A DNA stretch of 64,000 nt from Fragilariopsis cylindrus CCMP1102. Lineage: Eukaryota > Bacillariophyta > Bacillariophyceae > Bacillariales > Bacillariaceae. A program made the position numbers and the translations under genes. The stretch's first letter is position 1, and every line of letters begins with the position of its first letter. Below are positions 9,980 to 19,333 of this stretch, piece by piece. The notes under the pieces are model-generated. The model was not told where the DNA came from. It was given only the letters and a program-made list of their open reading frames with translations, and searched no databases. The stretch lies in the NCBI GenBank assembly GCA_900095095.1, contig FMBT01000371.1, positions 124,001-188,000 on the forward strand. Reading direction: 5' to 3'.

Positions 9980-11886
9980 TTAACGACGCAATGATGATCG
10001 TCGTCGTTCTCCTCCAGTACTATTTACTGTATTATCTTCTTTTATTAATGTGACAGATTCCACAAGAACCCACTGTGATTTGTTAGTTGATTGCCATTTG
10101 ATATTAATTTCTGTATCAGATGCCATTAAATCAGATAATGCAGTAGTAGTAGTAGTAGTTTTATTACCACCTTTATCATTATTTGTGTTTCTTTCTAATA
10201 AAGATAATACATCTGGATCAATAAGTATTGCCATATGATCAGTTCTGCCTTGTTTGACCCAACAAAGAATTGGTGTTATTTTTGTTTTTGTTACTCCTTT
10301 TTTGATTGTTGTTGTGGATGATGCCTTTGGTGGTAACGATGCCGATGCTGATGATGATGGTAATGTTTTTTTCGTGGTTGTGGTTGTGGTTGTGGTTGCT
10401 GACGACGGCTTCTTCGCAGCAGCGGTTGTTGTTGCAGTAGTAGTAGTACTTTTCTTGGGAGTGGTTGTTTTCTTCTTTGTTTTGACAGCAGCAGCAGTAT
10501 TAGTATTAGTAGTAGCAGCTGCTTTACTTCCTGTCATCACCGTCGCCTTCTCCTTCTTCTTCGTCTTCTTCTTCTCGCCAGTAGTAGCGGAAGTAGCAGC
10601 ACTTTTGTTGTCACTACTACTTTTTTTTGTAGGTGTGGATGTTTTCTTATTCTTCTTCTTTTCCTTTTCCTTCCTCGCGGAGGTTACGGCTGCTAAGATT
10701 GTTCTACTACTACTACTACAAGTAGCACTTGTACTACTACTAGTAGGCGGCGTATTAGCAGCACTATTACTTTTCTTCTCCTTTGTAACAGCAATAGGAA
10801 ATTTCGTAGCAGTACTCTTCTTCGGCGTCTTCTTGACATTAGTAGCAGTAGTATTGGCTGCTTTCGACGTTGTTGTTTTCGTTTTCTTGTTCTTCTTCTT
10901 CGTATCGTCTATTGTAACAGCACTCTTCTTTGCCGTGGCTGATGACGACTTCGTTGTATTCTTGACAGCAGCAGCAACAACAACAGCAGGAGAAGATGAA
11001 GACGACGACTCCTTTGTTTTCTTTGTCAAAGTACTCGGACCTTTTTTAGGTGTTGTGTTCGTCTTCAAAGTACTTGGACCTTTTTTAGGTGTCGTCGTCT
11101 TCGTTGTCTTCTTCTTGGTAGATAATGATGATGATGCTACTGTCAGCATTGCCACCTTTTTAGTATTAGTTTTAGTATTATTCATAGTCGTAGTCGCGGA
11201 GGATGATGATGGTGCTGTCTTCATGACAGCTGCAGATGGTGGTGTTGATGTTGATGTTTTTGTTGTTGTTGTCTTCTTTTTCTTCTTGGGATTAGTGGCA
11301 ACAACATCCACCTTAGTATTAGTAGTATTAGCATTAGTACCCCATCCAGTAACATTCGTGCTAGTACTACTAGTACTACTAGTAGTTTTTGACTGCTTCT
11401 TCAACGGTTGTTTTTGGTTGTTGTTATCATCTTCTTTTCTTGTTGATTTACCGGTGTCATTAGTTTCTCTCTTCCTTTTACTAGCACTAGTACGTTTACT
11501 TTATCAGTAGAAGTAGTATCTTTTGTTGTGTTGATTTTGATTTTGATGATGATGAATGCCGTAGCTGTAGCTGTTGCTTTTGATGCTGGTGCTGATGTTG
11601 CGGTGCTGCGGCACTACGTTGAGAACCACACGACGTCCACTACGTCCCACCACCACCATCGTCACATCAATTAATCGAATAGAGGAAACAATTACCGATT
11701 GTTCTTGACCGGTCGAGGACCATTTAATTAATATTTCTGAATCTTGTTTTAATTTAGATAAATTATTTTGGATCCACTATTGTATACCATATGTTCCGTC
11801 TTACCCTGTGTGACATAGGCAAGAACTACTGGTACTGCAGTTGCTGCTGCTACTGCTGCTGTTTTCTTCATCTTCTTCGATGGCAT
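9980..11886 (-). CDS. Highly basic Lys/Thr/Ser-rich protein with a related domain at each end
   Basis: Read from ATG 11884-11886 to a stop at 9980, about 635 residues if four single-base gaps are allowed (T run 11766-11769, CC 11626-11627, T run 11521-11524, T run 11500-11502). The N-terminal domain has VTQGKTEHM ... DSEILIKWSSTGQEQSV and then SIRLID ... GRSGRR. The C-terminal domain has VKQGRTDHM ... DTEINIKWQSTNKSQWV and then SVTLI ... GGERRRSS. The two align throughout. Between them lie several hundred residues of Lys, Thr, Ser and Ala with poly-Lys blocks and KKGPSTLK-type repeats, resembling histone H1 tails. The longest unbroken part is 9980-11404, which has no ATG start of its own; that is the reason for joining it to the upstream part. 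Probably nuclear and DNA- or RNA-associated (inference from charge). The opposite-strand 418-codon frame is a Val/Phe-rich shadow. Confidence 0.6.
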
Positions 11887-12569
11887 GGTTTTGATTTATT
11901 CGGCTGTGTGTATGTGTGTGTGTGTGTATGTGTTTGTTTGTTGTTGATGATATTATGATGATCTTATCTATCTATAATGAGATACGGTAGAACTGTATGA
12001 GAACGAGATTCGATTCGATTCGAAAGAGAAGGAAATAGGAAAATAGGAGGGGAAAGATTAGAAATGCGAAAAAAGAGAAAAAAATATGATGGATGTCGTC
12101 ATTATTGGCTTACTTTCTTGATCTAGTAATAGGCTCATGTTCGTAACTTACCTTACTACTCACTTACGTTATTGTTCGGAAGCTATTACTGTTGATGATT
12201 ATCTCTTCGTTGTTTTGGTGTGGCTTGTACTATTCTATTAGCTACGACAACTAAACGATTCATTCACTCAAACTGGAGTAACGTTACTTGTTCTATTAGT
12301 CGTAGTGTGTATTGATCATTACAGATGAAGGTCGTAAATACAAATAATCAACACAAAATGTTATGCGCATTTATTTGAATTCTAACTTTGTCTTTAGTCG
12401 CCTGTCACGCTCGATCGCGTGTGGCTGGCCCGCATTTGAATTTGAGAAGACTGGACTCACTCGACTCGACTCGACTCGATATCATAAAATTGTCCATACC
12501 GGTACTAGTAGTGCTTCTTATTATTACTAGCTACAGTAGTACAGGAACACTAATGCCAACTGGGTTTTG
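11887..12569. other. Spacer with GT microsatellite and GAGTC cluster
   Basis: Upstream region of the basic-protein gene. It contains a GTGTGTATGTGTG-type run (about 11907-11943) and a CTCGACTCGACTCGACTC cluster (12451-12480). No gene is supported. Confidence 0.5.
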
Positions 12570-13470
12570 CATTGCTGAGGTAAAGAACAGCATTGTTGGT
12601 GTATTGCTGGTGTATCTTCAAAAGATACATGCCAATTCTATTACTGTCAACCAGCATGACACCCAAGACTGGAACATACACATCTCACTAACTGCTCATT
12701 TTGTGAAATCTTTTGGATTTAAAAGATTGTAGTATTGATGTATAAAAGTTAATCTAAAAGTAAAGCTACTTTTCAAATTTGTTGTATGTATGTTTTGTGT
12801 AGGACTTTTGCAATTAGAATATTGTATTGATGTAAAGGACAAGGACAATTACACTGGTGCACCAACAATGGTGTATATACTCTCCTAATGTATGCTGATG
12901 ATCCTATTCATGCCTGCCTACCATTTTGCGAGAGTTTCTTGTGCAGTTCTTTTAAAATTTGCATCTTAATTATATTGCATTGAGAGGTAAAGGACAACAA
13001 AATTGGTATATGTCCCTGGTATATCCTCTCCTTGTAGTACATTGCATTGTACATGTATATGCTAATTATATCCCTGCCAACTATAAAAATAGGGGAAAAT
13101 TCTTCTGTGTGGAAAATATTTGTTGTGTATTGTGTGTAAACTCCTGCATGCAAAGATTGTATTGAAGTAAGAGAAAGCAATGTTGGTATATATATATATA
13201 TATATATATATATGTTATCACTGGCTGGTGGAGGATCCATTTCAGGAAGCATTCCTCTCAAGCACAAACAATGTAGAACAGCATCAACAACAAGAGCTGC
13301 TACTGGATGGGAATTTGCTGTGTATTACCTTTTAAATTCTGCAGAAAAAAAAAGGTTCTATTGAGAGGTATAGGACACAACAATGCTGGTGTATCACTGG
13401 TGGTAGATCCATTTACTGAAAGCATGCTGCTGATTCTATTCCTATCAACCAAACCAGCAGCCAACACCTC
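12570..13470 (+). repeat. Field of degenerate dispersed repeat units
   Basis: Five diverged copies of a unit resembling ATTGAGAGGTAAAGGACA followed by ACAATGTTGGTGTAT start near 12571, 12821, 12973, 13157 and 13358, at spacings of 150-250 bp. Longer copies continue with GGTGG(A/T)(G/A)GATCCATTT and CTGATTCTATTC. No intact reading frame runs through them. This looks like a decayed tandem or transposon-derived array. Confidence 0.65.
13188..13213 (+). repeat. TA dinucleotide microsatellite
   Basis: About thirteen uninterrupted TA units, inside the degenerate repeat field. Confidence 0.95.
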
Positions 13471-13514
13471 CATCACCAACAACAACCAAAAGCAAAAAAA
13501 GAAGAACAGTAAAA

Positions 13515-13828
13515 AAAAGACTTACCAATAATCTCAAAAAAGAAATTCAAAGTAGATTAATCCATCCTCTTTTTGTCTTGAGAGTTATAGATAAACATGG
13601 AGGTTTTCTCTCATATGAAGCACTTAATTATTTGTTACCAACGGTAGAAACTAAGTGTATTAAATAATATACCGAAACAATAATTCCATCTCCTGGTCTT
13701 CTGAAATAATATGCAAAGATTGTTGAAAAGGTAGGAGACAAATTGTGTCCCTTAGATCGTGATCCTAAGGGGAAATGTGGAGAAACAATTGAAGTCGAAT
13801 TTGTGTATCGAATAAAACAAAATAGATG
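13515..13828 (+). pseudogene. Coding relic with two in-frame stops, probably transposon-derived
   Basis: One frame stays protein-like for about 100 codons, from RLTNNLKKEIQSRLIHP through VIDKHGGFLSYEALNYLLP to DPKGKCGETIEVEFVYRIKQ, ending in TGA at 13826-13828. It is interrupted by TAA twice, each time in the context AAA TAA TAT, so a CAA-to-TAA change is the simplest reading. No start codon is apparent. It abuts the degenerate repeat field. I do not recognise the family. Unlike the other broken genes here, the damage is nonsense, not single-base loss. Confidence 0.5.
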
Positions 13829-14024
13829 ACCATTGATATAAAAGAAGGTTTATGTGGAAATGAAAATATCGTAGTACTATATAAAACTGGGAACTATTTT
13901 TTTGAACGTGGAACTATATTAGAATGAATCGATTGACCAAGTGTTATCTTTTTTGATCAGCCTGTATAAGTGTTTCGTGTGTAGTGATTGTTGTTGGTTG
14001 TACTACTGGTGAGAGCTGTGTCAC

Positions 14025-14966
14025 TAGATCATATTAATTTCAGAGCTATAATCTTGTAGTTCATGTTGCAGTTGATGTTGTTCAGTATCTTCACCTTCCA
14101 TATCCTTATCTGCCGTATTGGTCTCCCACGAAGAGGATCCAATAGATTCATCAGCTTTCTTCTTATCAATTTCTCTTGCACAAGCTGCTCTTGCATAACC
14201 TTTTCTCCTTCAAGTGCTTCAACTTCGTTGTCAAGTGCCAATGTCTTCATCTGCTCCTTAATCAATTCCTCTTGCATACGTCTTGCGTCCTCAAGCTGTT
14301 GCTTCTTCTTGTCTTTATTTCTGTTACCAAATACACTTTATTTGCGATGGACATTTCTTATTCCATGGCCGTCTACAGTTTTTCCAATTGAAAAGCGAAT
14401 CAACGATATTCTTTTTGTCTGTCTTGTCGTTGTCGTCGTCTTTTTCGTTCTGTTTCGTCATGCTGTTGCTATTATTACCGGTTTTCTACCATAACACCAT
14501 CCACACCCCATTCACTCAATGCGCCACCCGTTATGCCACTGACACAACCAACCGCAAATGCAATCACACCAGCTACCGGTAAACTTGCTCCCACTACTCC
14601 GATCATTAATGCACCAGTGAGGGCCTGACCAGCGACACTGCAAGTGGTGGCCGAACTAAGACCGCCAAACTTTTTACTATTTCTTTTTTATTATCATCAA
14701 TGATACCATCCCGACTATCGTTTCGCTGTGATGCACCTCCCGTGGCATAACCAGCAACAGCAGCAATAGGTCCAAAGACCGCCGTACCGGCAATCACAGC
14801 ATTCACCGTTGCCGTTCTTGCGATCGCTCTCAATATTTTTCGATCACCACCGTTGTTCGGATTGAAATCATCACTCACTGCTTTCCAAATGGCATTCTTG
14901 CTATTACTGCTATTTGTTTCGAAGACGACTTATTGACATTGCTATTACTGTTGCTGATTGAAGCCA
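14025..14966 (-). CDS. Small hydrophobic/coiled-coil protein, heavily frame-broken
   Basis: Starts at ATG 14964-14966 with a Ser/Asn-rich leader. Next come AIWKAVSDDFNPNNGGDRK and a Gly/Ala hydrophobic stretch (NAVIAGTAVFGPIAAVAGY), then a second one (GALMIGVVGASLPVAGVIAF ... GCVSGITGGALSEWG), consistent with two membrane hairpins. After an Asp/Lys-rich linker comes TVDGHGIRNVHRK, a charged coiled coil (QLEDARRMQEELIKEQ ... EALEGEKVMQEQL) and an acidic tail ending in TAG at 14025. The frame must change at least five times. Four of the changes fit one missing base (runs at 14917-14919, 14684-14689, 14482-14485 and near 14182); the part between 14310 and 14460 is not fully resolved. Alternatively the first half could end at TGA 14458-14460 as a separate ~165-residue protein. 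Function unknown. Confidence 0.5.
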
Positions 14967-15279
14967 TCTCTTTTTAAATATGTCTTATCTATTGCTCGTC
15001 TGTCTCTCGTCGCTGTCCTGTAATCAGCTGACTCACCTGCAGTAGTCCTAATAGCTTTTTCTCCATTCCTTTTGGATTCTCGTCATTAGAGGCATGACAC
15101 TTAAACTTTACGCGTTTTTGAACACACTTCAACTTTTTGAGGCATTTTAATCAATTAAAAACACTATGGACTGCCTAGCAACCAGGTATGCAAGAAGTTG
15201 GGATGACGTGTACCAACATTCTTTCTGTCGAAAACAAAAATAAAGTAATTTGTACTTATTTAGTTTTTATTTAAATAAC
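14967..15279. other. Short spacer
   Basis: Upstream flank of the preceding gene up to the edge of repeat element copy A. Nothing recognised. Confidence 0.4.
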
Positions 15280-16990
15280 CGAAAAACTAAATCATCGTAT
15301 TCCAATCCACTTTCTGGCATTCTAACCCATCCTAGCATGTATAAAGTCCCAATCAGATGGTATAATCTGAGCTTAATATGCATAAGGGGATACCTAGACC
15401 AAACTTTGGGGCGCTAGGTATGTGTTCTTCACACTGGAAGGTGGTAAAGGGGTGTGATGCAGCCTAAGAACATGGGAAAATGGCCCATTTTGGGGGTATG
15501 TGACCTAGTACACACTCAAAAAGATAAATTGTCCCAAAGTAAGCAGATGTGGTTGACCATATACACAAAAGGAAATATAAACTTGGCAAGCTATGGGCAG
15601 GACCATGCTGGTGTGACTTGTTTTGGGGCCTAAATGACCCTTTTGGGGCTTAGCACACCCTGACACCTTCCTAACCTCCCTAGAGCCCTAAGCAATAGTT
15701 GTACCTTGTACCCAGAGGTATAATGTTGAGCTCCATATAATCTTTTAAGGTTATTAGGTCTGTATTGATGGTGCATCACGCCTTGATTACACGCACACTT
15801 GGTACTTAGAGAAATGTGTGTTTTAATAGCGGTGGGTTTTGACCCGTGACACCCCAAACATATGTATGATTACCTAAACAAAGATATAAATCAGAACCTT
15901 ATGAATTAGATTGATGCCGAGCTATTTTATTTGGGACTTAGCATACCTGGTATGGGCGCAGTAGCATCTCAAATGTTTTTGCAATGTGTGCATTTTGCGC
16001 CATTTTATGTCTATTCTATTGTTCCCCGCCCCACACAACACGAATATGGCAAATATTCCACGTATTCTTGCTGTATTTTGACCATATACATATATGGAAG
16101 GTATCTGGATGTTCAAATCATGGTCCAGTTCCTTTTTTGATGTTGTGGCAGCCTATTTCTAAATGGTACTTTCAATATGACATGTTGGCCGAAATGGAAT
16201 ATTTGTGATCTGGAGACAAGAATGAGGTATGTATGAGGGATCATGACCCTTGGTCCATCTCCTATGGGTATGGATGAATGACTGGGTGGTATTTTGGTGC
16301 ACCATGCTGGTTCTAGAACCTAAGGAGAAGTTATTAATTTTACTATTCAAAGTTGTTTAATATTCTCCAATAACCAAACTCCACTGGAGAATTTGTCAGA
16401 TAAAATGATACCAATCATAATTGCTTTAGTCAAGAGATGATGAACCACCAGGGATGGTAGGAACCAAACACAATGTTCCAGTACACTATGTAGATGTTTG
16501 TGCACCCAACCCATCTGGTGTTGTCCTCTGTAACCATTTCAGATGAGATATTTTGTGGTTCATTATTTCTGATCCAAAATCATGTTTGTTTGTGTGCCTG
16601 CCATAGCAGCATAATGAATTTTGTCCTGCAACCATAGGAGATAAAGTAGTAGGAGGCAAACACAATGTTCTAGTACAATTTGTGGATGTTGTGCATGCAC
16701 CTGACCCATCTGGTGTTGTCTTATGGAACCCTTTTATATGAGATATTTTGTGGTTCATTATTTCTGATCCAAAATCATGTTGTTTGTGTGCCTGCCATAA
16801 CAGCATATAATGAGTTTTATTCCTCAACCACAGGAACAGAAAAGTTGTAGGTGGCAAACACAATGTTCTAGTACACTATGTGAATGTTTGTGCACCTGAC
16901 CCATCTGATGCTGTCCTCTGCAACCCTTTTAATTTGAGATATTTAGTGGTTCATTTCTGATCAAAAATCTTGTTCTATTTTTGTGCCTGC
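15280..16990 (-). mobile_element. Dispersed repeat element, copy A
   Basis: The reverse complement of 39569-41640. The match starts near 15280 (CGAAAAACTAAATCA against the complement of 41628) and runs through CCACTTTCTGGCATTCTAAC, CTAGCATGTATAAAGTCCC, a CACACTGGAAGGTGGTAAAG block, the GGGCCTAAATGACCCTTTTGG block (15626 against 41223), the GGTTCTAGAACCTAAGGAGAAG block, and into the minisatellite. No terminal inverted repeat, target-site duplication or intact open frame is visible, so it is most likely non-autonomous or a fragment. Boundaries are approximate. The strand is assigned relative to copy B. Confidence 0.8.
16447..16990 (-). repeat. Minisatellite of element copy A, ~195-bp units
   Basis: Two and a half units, anchored by GGAGGCAAACACAATGTTCT-type sequence near 16447, 16647 and 16843. 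Each unit carries CATCTGGTGTTGTC, GTGGTTCATTATTTCTGATC and CAAAATCATGTT. It is the same family as the array at 39569-40520. Confidence 0.85.
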
Positions 16991-17735
16991 TACATCTGCT
17001 GCACCATAATTTCCTGTCTAAGAACTTAAAATATTTATGATATTGTAGGTGGGAACAAACCAATTCGAGTTGGTGGGCTTGGGCTCCATTCTTTTTCTCC
17101 AATTTTCATCTTTTATCATTCACTCGCGTAGAATACACTACATGCAAATACCTTATAACCGGAATCCTGTTAAGCCTACAACACAAGAAAACACATGCAG
17201 CCCCATATTTTGTTATAGTTTTAGTTCCATGTAGAGCCCACAAATATACTTAACTGCCCATCATACCACATACAGCAAAATACTTTTGGAAAAACCTTAA
17301 AAAACAACGTGCACATACAACTGATACTAAGTTGTGCCATCAGCATCAACCACCAATCTATCTTGAATGAAGAGGGACACACACCTACTTGTCATTTCAT
17401 GGAAGTGAACCACTGTCACATAGTTTGTTTTCATAGCATGAACCACTGTTCTAGTATTCTAAGCTATTTGTTAACAAAAGAGATTCTATTTTTGTATATA
17501 TAGTTAAATGAAACTATCATTAATATTGTTCTTCTAAAGACCAAGAACAACTGATTGCTCTATATGATTAATTGACCAACAGTGGACTTGAGATAAACCA
17601 CTGATCCATCCAGCGCAGTGGCACTAGGGTAATCTCAAATACCTATGACTAGCTATGTCCATCCCACTTGTGTTATGTTGAAATGCAATGGGATGGAACT
17701 GGACAACTTATGTGGTCTATTGATATGCTATATAC
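16991..17735. other. Spacer between repeat element and copia relic
   Basis: AT-rich. Short open frames at 17049-17234 and 17309-17503 have no recognisable content. The right part may be decayed retrotransposon DNA leading into the RNase H relic. Confidence 0.4.
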
Positions 17736-17933
17736 AAAGATATGAGAAGTCATACTGGTGCGGTATTATTATTGGGACAATGAGAGCTTATGTCAATGTC
17801 TTTGAAACTAAAGACTAAACACTCTAAGAGTTTAACCAAGGCGGCAGAATTGTTTGCCATTGATGATGATGCAATGGACTTTGTTGAATGGATTCAATTG
17901 TTTGTGGAACAGCAGACAAAATCAAGTTGAATA
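17736..17933 (+). mobile_element. Ty1/copia RNase H relic
   Basis: One frame reads DMRSHTGAVLLLG, a stop, then LKLKTKHSKSLTKAAELFAI and DDDAMDFVEWIQLFVEQQ. This is the counterpart of the copia RNase H segment usually seen as MKSHTGG..L..G ... S.KQK...KSSTEAEL. It carries an in-frame TGA after LLLGQ and several unusual substitutions, and no protease, integrase or RT is adjacent. A decayed fragment, not a functional element. Confidence 0.75.
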
Positions 17934-19333
17934 CCAAGAGAAAATGTCGCATTAACACCAGATACTTCTATATAACTACTATAACAAGATCAAGGATGGT
18001 AGTAATTTCCTAGTTTACAGAAGTAGTGTGCGCTTTTTTTAATTGACAATAGCGTCGTTGAACAGTGAATTAAATTAAGCAATGGCGTGTTGAATGTGTT
18101 GTGTTTCTCTTTTTTAGTGTAGCCGTGCGCACCAAAATGATAATGATTGCCTATTCGCACATTCTAATGGAGATATATATGATATAATAACAGCCCTTGC
18201 ACCTTAGGCATAGTTTTGCAAAAGTTTCGTACGGTCAAAGTTGCTCACATTTTGAAACGTTATACACCAAAGCCGGGTCATCGCGCGAAGTGTTAATACG
18301 TGATCTTGTCGTATTTCTGTGATACAGTAATGTAGTCCGCTAAGTATCAAATCATATTAATTAGAAACTACTTAAGTAGAAGGACAAGAACAGCTTTACA
18401 GAACTTCTGATATTCGAGAATGCTAATTGTAGAATCAATTATAATGAATGATAAAAAGTAAGATAGATTGCATTATGTACAAAATATATCAAGATTAATC
18501 CCACTTTCTTATACTTTATCTCATCGGATTACAGATCACATACAGTACATTAATTAGAAAATAGAAGGACAAGAACAGCCAAGTTTGTACGCTTCTGATA
18601 GACTACTTCCTCCGGACAACGCATGATTCGCACGCGCTATCGTTTGAAAATTAAGACTCGCTAAAGCAAGCTCAAACCTTATTAATTCTACTCACAAAAT
18701 ACGAGATGTTACTAACGAAGAAAAAATAAATAAGCGAAGACTACGCGCTTGGGAAAACTGGGACGTACCAGTTTACGCATTTTACGTACAGTACAAAGAT
18801 TTTAAGATTCTAAGGGTTCAAAGCACTTCTAGCGCATGTTAATTCCTCACCCATAGCGCGTGCGCGAATCAAGCGTTGCACGGAGGAAGCAGAAGAACGC
18901 TAAAAGAAGAATTAATTTGAATGAATGTATAAGTAAACTATATCACAATAATTCAAGAATAACCCCCCGTTCTTATTATTTATTTCAATTGATTACGGTA
19001 TTTTGTGGATACTGATTTGTATCTATCATCTCACTTATTAATAAATTAATTAATAATTCCGGAACAAGAGAGACGCGTAGCAGTGAGTGTTACAGTGAGT
19101 CAAAATTCAGTCAGTCGGCATTATTGTAGATAACAAGGAGGAAAATTATATATAAATTATTGTTTAAAAGCGGTTGTTTAAAAGCTGCCGCTTCTCTCCT
19201 CTCTGTCTTAAGAAGACAACACATACAAAGAAGCATAATACAGTTTGCCTACAGTAGAGTACGGTAATACATATTTACTTCTCTATTAAATAATACTACT
19301 TCAAGTACAGATAGAAGAGATATATAAATAAGA
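17934..19333. other. Gene-free spacer with diverged duplicated segments
   Basis: No gene. AGAAGGACAAGAACAGC occurs at about 18379 and 18560, in each case followed by TTCTGATA. A second pair (around 18460-18535 and 18918-18997) shares TATA(C/T)(T/A)A..CAAGA.TAA.CCC and a CTTAT...ATT.CA.C.GATTAC block, suggesting an older ~450-bp duplication. The last ~150 bp before 19334 are probably a promoter and 5' leader. Confidence 0.45.

Noticed and set aside
10254-11510. 418-codon plus-strand open frame, Val/Phe/Leu-rich
   Set aside because: It is the antisense shadow of the Lys/Thr/Ser-rich minus-strand gene. Composition follows from complementing AAG/ACA/TCA codons, and the minus-strand frame has repeated domains.
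13515-13828. TAA read as a sense codon (altered genetic code)
   Set aside because: Clean genes in the window end at ordinary TAA, TAG and TGA codons and none carries internal TAA; the relic is simply decayed.
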